A stretch of DNA of 64,000 bases from an uncultured Pelagibacteraceae bacterium. Its GTDB lineage: Bacteria; Pseudomonadota; Alphaproteobacteria; Pelagibacterales; Pelagibacteraceae. Positions 19,371 through 27,433 of this stretch are shown one piece after another. The notes below the pieces were generated by a model that ran no database searches, was not told where the DNA came from, and worked only from the letters and a program-made list of their open reading frames with translations. A program made the translations under genes and the position numbers. The stretch covers positions 1-64,000 of the forward strand of contig CACJZT010000002.1 in NCBI GenBank assembly GCA_902598015.1, in the 5' to 3' direction. The stretch's first letter is position 1. Each line of letters opens with the position of its first letter.

Positions 19371-20283
19371 AATTGTTGCTATACAAGGTGATAATTTAAA
19401 AAAAATAAATATCAAAACAGATACTACTATTTTTTTAGCTCACGAAGCTCAAAACAAGGGTTATAAATTATTTTATTATTATCCAGAAAATTTATCGAAT
19501 ATAAGAGGAAAAACTGTAAGTGAAGGATATTTTATTAAAATTGATTATTCAAAAAAGAAATTTTATAAAATTATAAAAAAAACAAAATTAGACTTATCCT
19601 ATGCAAAATATATTTTAATCAGACAGGATCCGCCTTTTAACTTGGAATATATTTCTACAACATTAATGTTAGATAGAATAAAAGATAAAACAAAAATTAT
19701 TAATGATCCTACTTCAGTAAGAAATATTTCAGAAAAATTTTATTCTCTAAATTTTAAAAATTATATGGCGGATACAATATTTACTAAAGATTTGATTGAA
19801 ATTAAAAAATTTTTCAAAAAGCATAAAAAGATAATAATTAAACCTATTCATAGCTATGGTGGCAATGATATAAATCTTATTTCAGGAAAGCTTAATTTGC
19901 TTAAAATAAAACGAATATTGAAAAAACATGGTCACATTATGTGTCAAAAATTTTTAAATAAAATTAAGTTTGGAGATAAAAGAGTTTTTATTATAAATGG
20001 TAAGGTTTGTGGAGCTATATCTAGAGTTCCAAAATCAGGATCAATATTGAGCAATATGAGCAAAGGTGCAAAACCTAAAATCGCATTTTTAAGCAATAAA
20101 GAGCTAAAAGTTTCAAATATTATTGCAAAAAAAATTAAGAAAGATGGAATTTACTTTGCGGGAATAGACTTTATTGATGGAAAATTAAATGGAGATATAA
20201 ATGTAACATCACCAACAGGTATAAAAACATACTTTGATTTATCTCAGATAAACTTGGCTAAGACTTTTTGGAAAGGTTTGTAG
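19360..20283 (+). CDS. gshB: Glutathione synthetase
   Basis: Adds glycine to gamma-glutamylcysteine with ATP to give glutathione, so it is one more glycine consumer in this window. 307 residues from the ATG at 19360; an earlier ATG at 19351 is possible, but MTNKIVAIQ begins where family members do. ATP-grasp signatures: RQDPPFNLEYI near residue 88, KPIHSYGGNDI, and the C-terminal INVTSPTGIKTY. It follows gshA with an 11-base overlap and is followed without a gap by a DMT transporter gene. Confidence 0.93.
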   Translation: MTNKIVAIQGDNLKKINIKTDTTIFLAHEAQNKGYKLFYYYPENLSNIRGKTVSEGYFIKIDYSKKKFYKIIKKTKLDLSYAKYILIRQDPPFNLEYISTTLMLDRIKDKTKIINDPTSVRNISEKFYSLNFKNYMADTIFTKDLIEIKKFFKKHKKIIIKPIHSYGGNDINLISGKLNLLKIKRILKKHGHIMCQKFLNKIKFGDKRVFIINGKVCGAISRVPKSGSILSNMSKGAKPKIAFLSNKELKVSNIIAKKIKKDGIYFAGIDFIDGKLNGDINVTSPTGIKTYFDLSQINLAKTFWKGL

Positions 20284-21150
20284 TTGAAAAACTTGTCAAA
20301 TCAGCAAAAAGGGTCATCTCTTGCATTTATAGCTGTAATGTTTATCACCCCAGATTCACTTTTTATAAGATTATCTTCTATAGATACTTGGGGATTATTA
20401 TTTTATAGAGGTGCGATACCATTTGTAGCTGTATTAATTGGACTCCTCATATTTTATAAAAAAAATTTTATTAAAGCATTTTTGAATGTTGGTTATGCAG
20501 GTATTTTTTACATAATAAGTTTTTCGATTTGTAACATCACATTTATAATTTCAATACAAAATACAAATGTAGCAAATACATTAATAATGATTGCAATGGC
20601 ACCCATGCTTTCAGCAATCCTTGGTGCAATATTTTTAAAAGAGGTTCCCGATAAGAAGACTTGGATAGCTATAGCTATTACTTTAGTAGCTGTAATATAT
20701 ATATTTTATGACTCTCTAGAGATGGGTAACTTATTTGGTGATCTTATGGGTATAACAACAGCTTTTGGACTCGCCACCAACGCGGTAATAATCAGGTCGG
20801 CAAAGGATAGAGATTTGCTACCTTCGGCAGTTGTCGGTAAGCTTACAGTAGCTCTATTTGCTCTCTTTTTCGTTGAGAGTTATGAATTAGTTGAAAAAGA
20901 CCTGATTTATATACCTTTAATGTGTATTTTGTGTGTAGCAATACCATTCGTTTTGGTGACGATTGCTCCAAGATTTATACCTGCCGAGGAAGTGAATCTG
21001 TTTTTTCTTCTTGAGACCATTTTGGGACCCATTTGGGTTTGGTTAGTTATCAAAGAGCAGCCAAGTATAGAGACAATAGTTGGTGGACTGGTGATTATAT
21101 TTACTATCGCTGTTCACTCATATCTAAAATTAAAATCTTCTTCTAAATAA
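20284..21150 (+). CDS. DMT/EamA family transporter
   Basis: Predicted ten-helix drug/metabolite transporter with two EamA repeats, 288 residues. The repeat boundary is near residue 145 and the conserved pattern ANTLIMIAMAPMLSAILGAIFLKE ends repeat one (seen as ANTLI and GAIFLKEVP). The start is the TTG directly after the gshB stop; no ATG is available until well inside helix one. One of three EamA genes in this window, each beside amino-acid or peptide enzymes. Its position after gshAB could hint at thiol or amino-acid export, which is inference only. Confidence 0.82.
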   Translation: MKNLSNQQKGSSLAFIAVMFITPDSLFIRLSSIDTWGLLFYRGAIPFVAVLIGLLIFYKKNFIKAFLNVGYAGIFYIISFSICNITFIISIQNTNVANTLIMIAMAPMLSAILGAIFLKEVPDKKTWIAIAITLVAVIYIFYDSLEMGNLFGDLMGITTAFGLATNAVIIRSAKDRDLLPSAVVGKLTVALFALFFVESYELVEKDLIYIPLMCILCVAIPFVLVTIAPRFIPAEEVNLFFLLETILGPIWVWLVIKEQPSIETIVGGLVIIFTIAVHSYLKLKSSSK

Positions 21151-21219
21151 ATTATTTTTCTTTTTGTCACAAATTTGTCTTGATTTAAAATTAGATCGCC
21201 CATAAACACCGCTAATTTT

Positions 21220-22512
21220 ATGAACAAAATTATAAAAAACTCTTGGGCTCTCTTTATGGGTATGGCATTTATAATGCTAGCTCATGGTTTTCAAGGTACT
21301 CTTTTGGGTGTTAGAGCAGTTAAAGAAAATTTTGGTCTATCATCGACAGGTTTTTTGTTTTCTGGATATTTTGTTGGATATTTTATTGGAGCAAAAATTA
21401 TACAATCATTAATTCATAGAGTTGGGCATATTAGAGTATTCGCAGCTTTTGCTTCTGTAACTTCAATTGTGGTCTTATTACACTCTATTTTTGTAAATCC
21501 TATTTCGTGGTTTGTGCTTAGAATGATTTCTGGATTTAGCATGGTTTGTCTTTATACAATTGCTGAAAGCTGGTTAAACGATAGATCTACAAATAAGAAT
21601 AGAGGTAGTGTTTTATCTATCTATATGATTGTTATGTATGCCTCTATGGCGATTGGAATGTTTTTTATAAACTTTAGTAAACCAGAAAACTTTCAACCTT
21701 TTATACTGATATCTTTATTTATGTCATTGTCTCTTGTGCCAATATTATTAACAAAAAGAAAGGCTCCAAATTTTAAAAAAATATCAGGTATGAAGCTAAA
21801 GGAAGTTTATAAATCATCACCATTTGGTGTTGTAAGTTCGTTTTTAATTGGAATATCACATTCAGCTGTTTTCTCATTGATTGCAGTTTATGCTACATCA
21901 ATGAATTTTAGTATTTTCGAAGTATCAATAGTAACCTTTTTATTTGCTATATCTGGTGCTATATCTCAATGGCCAATAGGAAAATTATCAGATATTTTAG
22001 ATAGAAGAATTGTAATTATTTATACAACTTTTGGGGCAGCTTTATTTTGTTTTTTGGCAATTATTTCTTCTGGTCAAATGTATATGCCTGAAGGTTTAGC
22101 TACATCAAAAATATTTTTTTATGTTTGTATAATGTGTTTTTCTTTTTGTAGTCTACCAATGTTTGCATTAATTTTTGCACACACAAATGATTTTATACCA
22201 AAAGAAAAATTTGTAGCAGCAGGAGCAGGATTACAATTTGTCTTTGGACTTGGTGCAATCTGTGGTCCTTTTATGTGCTCATTGTTTATGGAATTTTTAG
22301 GAGAAAATGGTTTTTTTATTTTCTTAATTATATTTCATTCATTTATTGGTTTATTTGGAATATATAGAATGCAAGTTAGAGAGTCTGGTGATAACCCAGA
22401 TTCACAATTTGCACCTATGCCTCAAACAATTACTCCAGCCGGTATAGAACTTAATCCTTCAACTGAACCAATAGATGAACCAAATAATTTAAACGAATTT
22501 AAGAAAATTTAG
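21220..22512 (+). CDS. MFS transporter (YcaD-like)
   Basis: 430-residue major facilitator with twelve predicted helices. N-terminal GFQGTLLGVRA, GYFVGYFIGAKI and the loop-2 region RVGHIRVFA fit the YcaD branch. A hydrophilic Pro-rich tail of about 40 residues (from GDNPDSQFAP) follows the last helix. Substrate unknown. The gene has its own 69-base upstream region. The next gene starts 15 bases downstream on the same strand. Confidence 0.82.
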   Translation: MNKIIKNSWALFMGMAFIMLAHGFQGTLLGVRAVKENFGLSSTGFLFSGYFVGYFIGAKIIQSLIHRVGHIRVFAAFASVTSIVVLLHSIFVNPISWFVLRMISGFSMVCLYTIAESWLNDRSTNKNRGSVLSIYMIVMYASMAIGMFFINFSKPENFQPFILISLFMSLSLVPILLTKRKAPNFKKISGMKLKEVYKSSPFGVVSSFLIGISHSAVFSLIAVYATSMNFSIFEVSIVTFLFAISGAISQWPIGKLSDILDRRIVIIYTTFGAALFCFLAIISSGQMYMPEGLATSKIFFYVCIMCFSFCSLPMFALIFAHTNDFIPKEKFVAAGAGLQFVFGLGAICGPFMCSLFMEFLGENGFFIFLIIFHSFIGLFGIYRMQVRESGDNPDSQFAPMPQTITPAGIELNPSTEPIDEPNNLNEFKKI

Positions 22513-22527
22513 TGTAAGTTCAAAATT

Positions 22528-23184
22528 ATGAAAACAGCATTAATATTCGGATCAACTGGATTAATTGGTGGAATATTACTTAAACTGTTAACTAATGATC
22601 AAAAATATAAAAAAATTAAGGTTTTTGTAAGATCTTCTACTTCAAAAATTGATCCCAAAATAGAAGTTATTCAAACAGATTTTACAAAATTAGAAAATAT
22701 TAAATCAGAAATAAAAGGCGATGATTGTTTTTTTTGCATTGGAACTACAAGAAAAAAAACGCCTAACAAACAAGATTATATAAATACCGAATACAATTTA
22801 CCTGTAACAATTGGAAAAATTTGTAGCGATAATAGTGTACAAAATTTTACTTATATTTCTTCATTGGGTGCCAGTTCAAAAAAAACAAATTTGTATTTAA
22901 AAAATAAAGGTATGGCTGAAGAAGAATTAAGAAAACTAAACTTTAAAAAATTTATTGTAATTAGACCTTCATTTTTAATTGGAAAAAGAATAGAGGAAAG
23001 ATTGGGAGAAAAAATAGGTATTTTCGCCATGAAATGTATATCGCCAATTTTAGTTGGAGATTTAAAAAAATATAAATCGATAAATGCAGAAATAGTTGCC
23101 AAATCCATGATAAATATATCAAACAGCGAAATACAAAGTGGAGTATTTGAACCACCTCAATTATTACGAATTGGACGAGAATAA
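22528..23184 (+). CDS. NAD(P)-binding Rossmann-fold protein (atypical SDR, TIP30/HTATIP2-like)
   Basis: 218 residues. The nucleotide loop GSTGLIGG occurs at residues 8-15, and the central YISSLGA and VIRPSFLIG elements place it in the atypical SDR group that includes TIP30/HTATIP2 and YwnB-like proteins. The classic catalytic YxxxK is not evident, so it may bind NADPH without a simple dehydrogenase role. It follows the MFS gene by 15 bases. Function unknown. Confidence 0.75.
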   Translation: MKTALIFGSTGLIGGILLKLLTNDQKYKKIKVFVRSSTSKIDPKIEVIQTDFTKLENIKSEIKGDDCFFCIGTTRKKTPNKQDYINTEYNLPVTIGKICSDNSVQNFTYISSLGASSKKTNLYLKNKGMAEEELRKLNFKKFIVIRPSFLIGKRIEERLGEKIGIFAMKCISPILVGDLKKYKSINAEIVAKSMINISNSEIQSGVFEPPQLLRIGRE

Positions 23185-23229
23185 ATTTTTTATAAAGTAA
23201 TAAAATATTAAAAAAAATTATTTAAGTGC

Positions 23230-23250
23230 TATAATATATTTCAAGGAGGT
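23230..23250 (+). promoter_or_regulatory. Extended -10 promoter and perfect Shine-Dalgarno ahead of the GYD gene
   Basis: TGcTATAAT (23227-23235) is an extended -10 with a perfect hexamer. AAGGAGGT at 23243-23250 is fully complementary to the usual 16S 3' end, 4 bases from the ATG. The predicted transcript starts around 23242, so the leader is little more than the ribosome site. This is the strongest initiation signal I saw in the window and predicts high expression. Confidence 0.6.
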
Positions 23251-23254
23251 ATCT

Positions 23255-23578
23255 ATGGCTAAATTTTTTTTAATGGGAAATTTTACAGAGAAAGCATTCG
23301 CAGGCTTTTTAAAAGATCCAGGATCAGATAGATCTGAGGTTGCTAGAAAGTGTTCTGAAAGTGTTGGTGCTGAAATGAAATCTTACACATATTTAAGAGG
23401 ACCCTATGACTTTATAGTTGAAACTCATGGCACATTTGAGCAAATGGCTGCTATAAAAATGGCTACTGAGGGAAGTGGTGCACTTAAAAATATCGCCATT
23501 TGTGAGGAAACACCAATGAATGAAATTGCAAATCATGCAACAAAAGTATCAAGTGGCTATAAAGCTCCTGGACAATAA
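23255..23578 (+). CDS. GYD-domain protein
   Basis: 107-residue protein fitting the GYD family (dimeric alpha/beta barrel fold): FLMGNFTEKAFAG, then RGPYDFIVETHGTFEQMAAIKM, where the family Gly-Tyr-Asp is represented by GPYDF. Members have no established reaction. Soluble, no signal peptide. A near-ideal promoter and ribosome site precede it and a long stem-loop follows it, so it is probably a single-gene, highly expressed unit. That expression level is inferred from signals only. Confidence 0.8.
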   Translation: MAKFFLMGNFTEKAFAGFLKDPGSDRSEVARKCSESVGAEMKSYTYLRGPYDFIVETHGTFEQMAAIKMATEGSGALKNIAICEETPMNEIANHATKVSSGYKAPGQ

Positions 23579-23584
23579 TATAAC

Positions 23585-23613
23585 TGGTAGCTTCATTAAT
23601 TATGGAGCTACCA
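23585..23613 (+). terminator. Stem-loop after the GYD gene, probable terminator
   Basis: A 12-base-pair stem (23585-23596 with 23602-23613, one G-T wobble) with a 5-base loop lies 6 bases after the stop codon. The following T tract is weak (ATTTAAAA), so it may act as a 3' stabiliser as much as a terminator. Confidence 0.45.
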
Positions 23614-23678
23614 ATTTAAAATCGAAACTGTCAAAATATCTCATTCAAATAAAGTAATATTGATCTATTAAGAAAGTT

Positions 23679-24137
23679 ATGAACAAAAGAAAATTTATAA
23701 AATTATCTATATTTGGATCATTATTATACAGTATTTTTCCATACAAAATTTCATTAGCTGAAACCAAAAAAATAATTAATCAAAATTTAACAGAAGCCCA
23801 AAAAAAAATAATGTTTGAGGAAGCAACCGAACGACCATTCTCAAGCCCTCTTAATTATGAGAAAAGAGAAGGTTTTTATCACTGTGCAAATTGTGGAGCT
23901 AAACTATTTAAGTCTAGCTCGAAATTTGATAGTGGAACTGGTTGGCCATCATTTACAGAGGCGCTTCCTGGAGCTTTTAAAACTAAGGTTGATTACAGCT
24001 TTGGCATGAAAAGAATTGAATACCATTGTGCAAAATGTGGTGCTCATCACGGACATGTCTTTGAAGACGGTCCTGGATCGACAGGAAAGAGATATTGTAA
24101 TAACGGCTTGTGTTTAATATTTAAGCCATCATCATAA
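23679..24137 (+). CDS. msrB: Peptide-methionine (R)-S-oxide reductase MsrB, exported
   Basis: Reduces the R epimer of methionine sulfoxide in proteins. 152 residues with an N-terminal signal-like segment (MNKRKFIK, hydrophobic core, cleavage near SLAET), then the MsrB domain. It has zinc CxxC pairs HCANCG and HCAKCG, GTGWPSF, and the catalytic cysteine in KRYCNNG. The export signal suggests a periplasmic form. MsrA in this window (30625) also has a signal peptide, so the two probably work in the same compartment. The signal lacks twin arginines (KRK), so Tat export is uncertain. Confidence 0.92.
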   Translation: MNKRKFIKLSIFGSLLYSIFPYKISLAETKKIINQNLTEAQKKIMFEEATERPFSSPLNYEKREGFYHCANCGAKLFKSSSKFDSGTGWPSFTEALPGAFKTKVDYSFGMKRIEYHCAKCGAHHGHVFEDGPGSTGKRYCNNGLCLIFKPSS

Positions 24138-24149
24138 AACGGAGGAATA

Positions 24150-24335
24150 ATGAAGATATTGAGTATATTGAAAGGGGTTGAATTAGTTATAGCAGATTTA
24201 GAAGTAAATTTGGGAGAACAAGTGAGAAGTGCACCTACGTTATGCGCAAGATACAATGGTAAGATTATACCTTTAAACACTGCTCAAGATGGTCGACCTA
24301 TTCTTATGAGAGAAGAAAACGCTTTAGAAAACTAA
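24150..24335 (+). CDS. Small conserved-looking protein of unknown function
   Basis: 61 codons, starting 12 bases after msrB. I do not recognise the family. Support for a real gene is a strong ribosome site (GGAGGA at 24141-24146, 4 bases before ATG), position in the msrB-sodB gap on the same strand, and a sensible composition (VIADLEVNLGEQV, then CARYNGKIIPLN, TAQDGRPILMREEN). No signal peptide or membrane helix; one Cys. It may be co-transcribed with msrB and have a part in oxidative defence, which is inference from neighbours. Confidence 0.6.
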   Translation: MKILSILKGVELVIADLEVNLGEQVRSAPTLCARYNGKIIPLNTAQDGRPILMREENALEN

Positions 24336-24399
24336 TTTTGTATTTAATTGCGTCAACTTAATTAAGTTTATTTACAAGAAAATATTATAAAAAATAACT

Positions 24400-24993
24400 A
24401 TGACATTTGAATTACCAAAACTAGATTATTCTAATGAGGCTTTGTCTCCAATAATGTCACAAGAAACATTAGAATTACATCATGGAAAACATCATCAAAC
24501 CTACATAACAAATCTTAACAATTTTATAAAAGATACGGACATGGCTGAAATGTCATTGGAAGATATAATTGTTAAAAGCTCAAAAGATAACTCAAAAGCT
24601 GGAATATTTAATAATGCAAGCCAGCATTGGAACCATAATCTTTTTTGGAAGTGCATGAAGCCAAAAGGTGGTGGGAATATTCCGTCAAAACTTGAGAAAA
24701 AAATTGTAGAAGATTTTGGAAGCGTTGAAAAATTTAAAGATCAATTTAAACAAGCAGGTATAACTCAATTTGGATCAGGTTGGTGTTGGTTATCTTTAAA
24801 TAATGATAAATTGGTCGTTACAAAAACAGCTAATGCTGCTAATCCTTTAATTGATAACTTAAAACCAATACTTGGTTGTGATGTCTGGGAACATTCATAT
24901 TACATTGATTATAGAAATAGAAGACCTGAATATTTAGATAAATTTGTTGATAATCTTATAGATTGGGAATTTGTTGAATCTCTATTAATCTAA
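24400..24993 (+). CDS. sodB: Superoxide dismutase (Fe type)
   Basis: Dismutates superoxide to oxygen and hydrogen peroxide in the cytoplasm (no signal peptide). 197 residues. Metal ligands: His near 27 (LELHHGKHHQTY), His in NASQHWNHNLFW, and Asp/His in CDVWEHSYY. The Gln in NASQHW is at the position that favours iron over manganese in the E. coli paralogues. Neighbours msrB upstream and a small unknown downstream suggest an oxidative-stress group. Confidence 0.95.
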   Translation: MTFELPKLDYSNEALSPIMSQETLELHHGKHHQTYITNLNNFIKDTDMAEMSLEDIIVKSSKDNSKAGIFNNASQHWNHNLFWKCMKPKGGGNIPSKLEKKIVEDFGSVEKFKDQFKQAGITQFGSGWCWLSLNNDKLVVTKTANAANPLIDNLKPILGCDVWEHSYYIDYRNRRPEYLDKFVDNLIDWEFVESLLI

Positions 24994-25036
24994 TTAATCC
25001 TAGAACTTTTTGAGATAAAACAAAGTTTGAAGCAGT

Positions 25037-25264
25037 ATGAACAAGGAAAATACAAGTAAACTCTGGAAATTTATTCAGGAAGCTGGCGATTATTTGGATG
25101 GTCAACTTCCTGATCACCCAAATCATCCAAAAGGAAGAAATCCATATGCTCATGTAGCAATATGTGTAAAAAACAAATTTAATTCTACTTATAAAGATAT
25201 TCCTGATGACAAATTTGATGAAGTAATCAACTATATTAAATTTTTAAAAGAAAATCCTAGTTAA
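25037..25264 (+). CDS. Small soluble protein of unknown function
   Basis: 75 codons, 43 bases after sodB. Not a family I can name. It has a distinctive conserved-looking core LPDHPNHPKGRNPYAHVAIC followed by a charged helix ending YIKFLKENPS. The His/Pro-rich segment might bind metal, but this is speculative. Gene structure is credible: ATG start, same strand as sodB, and a stop that overlaps the convergent threonine aldolase gene by 4 bases. Confidence 0.65.
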   Translation: MNKENTSKLWKFIQEAGDYLDGQLPDHPNHPKGRNPYAHVAICVKNKFNSTYKDIPDDKFDEVINYIKFLKENPS

Positions 25265-26310
25265 TTAGATATAGTTTTTAGAAACTCTTCTACTTCACTA
25301 CTTTTGGTATTCCAAGCTGTAACAAGTCTAACCGTCTTACCGCCTAATTCCTCATTGCTCATCATATATTCTTCTGAATTTAAATGCTCAACCATCTTTT
25401 TTGGCAGTTTAACAAAAACTTCATTTGCCTCAGTTGGATATTCAAGTTTAACTTGATTACTAGAAACTAAACCATCGCTTAATTTTTTTGCCATCAGATT
25501 TGCATGTCTTGCATTTTTTAACCAAACATCATTTGAGATATATCCATCTAATTGTGCAGAAACAAAACGCATTTTAGACAATAGATGACCGGATCTTTTT
25601 AACAAAAAAGGTAAATTGCCAACTAATTCCTTATTAAATATAATAATTGCTTCAGCTGCTATACATCCGTTCTTCGTTGCCCCAAAAGATAATATGTCAA
25701 TTCCTGATTTCCATGTCATTTCTGCAGGTGTAACATCAAGTGAAACAAGCGCATTAGCGAACCTAGCACCATCCATATGTACTTTTAATTTTTTTTTATG
25801 TGCAATTTCAGAGATATTTCTAATTTGATCTAAAGTATAAACTTCACCAGTTTCTGTTGCTTGAGTTATGCTAACAATAGATGGTTGAGTATGATGCACA
25901 ATTCCAAACCCTCCAATATTATCATTTAGCTCATCAACTGTTATTTTGCCGTCTTTACCGTTTAATGGAACAAGTTTTGCTCCACCTGTATAAAATTCAG
26001 GGGCTCCACACTCATCAACATTGATATGAGAAAATTTATGGCAATAAATATTTCCAAATGATGGAGAAATAGCAGAAAGTGCTAAAGCATTTGATGCAGT
26101 TCCTGATGCTGTGGGGTAAACAATTACATCCTTTTCGAAAATTTTAGAAAATTTTTCTTGTAACACACCTGAAATTTCATCGTTACCATACGGAGGAGCA
26201 ATACCATCATTTGCTTTGATAATTGCATCCAAAACTTCTGGACAAGCTCCTGTCACATTGTCTGAAGCAAATTTTACTCTTTTACGTTTTGTATTAATTT
26301 TTGCGTTCAT
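25261..26310 (-). CDS. ltaE: Low-specificity L-threonine aldolase
   Basis: PLP enzyme of the beta-eliminating lyase family that splits threonine (or allo-threonine) to glycine and acetaldehyde. 349 residues. PLP Lys213 in SFGATKNG, cofactor Asp180 in HMDGARFANAL, and an N-terminal FASDNVTGACPEV motif. It follows the amidinotransferase gene by 1 base on the same strand. Aldolase makes glycine and the amidinotransferase uses it, so a shared role in glycine handling is plausible. Low-specificity versus L-allo preference cannot be read from sequence. Confidence 0.88.
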   Translation of the reverse strand: MNAKINTKRKRVKFASDNVTGACPEVLDAIIKANDGIAPPYGNDEISGVLQEKFSKIFEKDVIVYPTASGTASNALALSAISPSFGNIYCHKFSHINVDECGAPEFYTGGAKLVPLNGKDGKITVDELNDNIGGFGIVHHTQPSIVSITQATETGEVYTLDQIRNISEIAHKKKLKVHMDGARFANALVSLDVTPAEMTWKSGIDILSFGATKNGCIAAEAIIIFNKELVGNLPFLLKRSGHLLSKMRFVSAQLDGYISNDVWLKNARHANLMAKKLSDGLVSSNQVKLEYPTEANEVFVKLPKKMVEHLNSEEYMMSNEELGGKTVRLVTAWNTKSSEVEEFLKTISN

Positions 26311-26311
26311 T

Positions 26312-27427
26312 TTATTGTTTTGGAAAATAATCTTTTAAAGTACCTTCTCTATAAACATCGGCTGTACAACAATGAAGGCCTCCACCAAAAGCATATGCAT
26401 CTCTCAATTCTACAGGGATAACTTCCATACCTAATTTATCTAACTGTTCAGCTTGATATTTTTCACTTTTTTCAACGCATACAGTTTTAGGGTCAAGAAC
26501 TAAAACATTCATTGATAGCCATACTGAAGAGTAACAAAGTGGTGGTGGGGTATTATGAGCAGGTTGTGCAGCATCAATAATTTCCCATCCATTATCTTCA
26601 AATAATTTTCTTTGTTCTTTTGGAAGTCTTCGTTGTGGATTATTAATAATTAACCCTTCTTTAATTGGGGTAAAGGTTGCATCAATATGAATTGGATAAG
26701 GATCTCCTGGGAAATTTACAGCATGAACTCTATGATCCTTAAAATGTCTTTTTATCCAATCAATTCCTTTTAAGTTAGTTGTAAATCCGTGTTGTACAAC
26801 CAAATCCTTTCCAAATCTTAAAATATCTGCGGCATCAAATAATGGCTCTTCCTCGGTTGTGACAAAGTATTTATTTTCTGTCCATTCAAGTCTTTTAGTT
26901 ACACCAATTTTATCTGATAAATAATCTTTTCTATAATCGGCATCTGTTAATCTGGGTTTTGGCGCTGACTCATGTCTCATATTTGGATCTTTATTATAAT
27001 AGTCTTTTAATAATGGTCTGTAACATAGGTACTCAAACCATCTGCACCTGTAGCTCATTGTAGCTTCTAATATTTCATTTCCCACAGTTAACAAAACATC
27101 TCGAGGTGGCATACATCCAAACATAGTTTCGGCTTTCCAGTCAGGAGTTGATGTTGGTTGATTAAAATCTAAAGGTGTTGGTCTATCAACTTTTATTCCC
27201 CTTTTTTCAAGCAAATTTGAAAAGTTATCTAATAGTTCATTAGCTTTATCGACAGTGTCCTTAGTTCTTGGACCATAAGTTCCTCGCATATCAGAGTCTT
27301 CTGGAACTTTAGCATCTAAAGCAGGTTCAGGTGCTGGAATACAAGTACCATCTGCTCTTCCAACAATTACATGTTTTAATGGATCCCATTCATTCCAACT
27401 ATTAACAATCTTATTATTTTGAACCAT
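26312..27427 (-). CDS. Glycine amidinotransferase (AGAT-like)
   Basis: Transfers the amidino group of arginine to glycine, giving guanidinoacetate and ornithine, if it keeps the AGAT specificity. 371 residues. N-terminal VNSWNEWDPLKHVIVGRADG is the family opening. The catalytic His region is FPGDPYPIHIDATF and the catalytic Cys is Cys353 in GGGLHCCTADV, next to the C terminus as in human AGAT. No guanidinoacetate methyltransferase is in the window, so the product's fate is unclear; related enzymes use other amine acceptors. Sandwiched between ltaE and a DMT transporter gene with gaps of 1 and 6 bases, it looks like a three-gene unit. Confidence 0.85.
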   Translation of the reverse strand: MVQNNKIVNSWNEWDPLKHVIVGRADGTCIPAPEPALDAKVPEDSDMRGTYGPRTKDTVDKANELLDNFSNLLEKRGIKVDRPTPLDFNQPTSTPDWKAETMFGCMPPRDVLLTVGNEILEATMSYRCRWFEYLCYRPLLKDYYNKDPNMRHESAPKPRLTDADYRKDYLSDKIGVTKRLEWTENKYFVTTEEEPLFDAADILRFGKDLVVQHGFTTNLKGIDWIKRHFKDHRVHAVNFPGDPYPIHIDATFTPIKEGLIINNPQRRLPKEQRKLFEDNGWEIIDAAQPAHNTPPPLCYSSVWLSMNVLVLDPKTVCVEKSEKYQAEQLDKLGMEVIPVELRDAYAFGGGLHCCTADVYREGTLKDYFPKQ

Positions 27428-27433
27428 GTAAAA

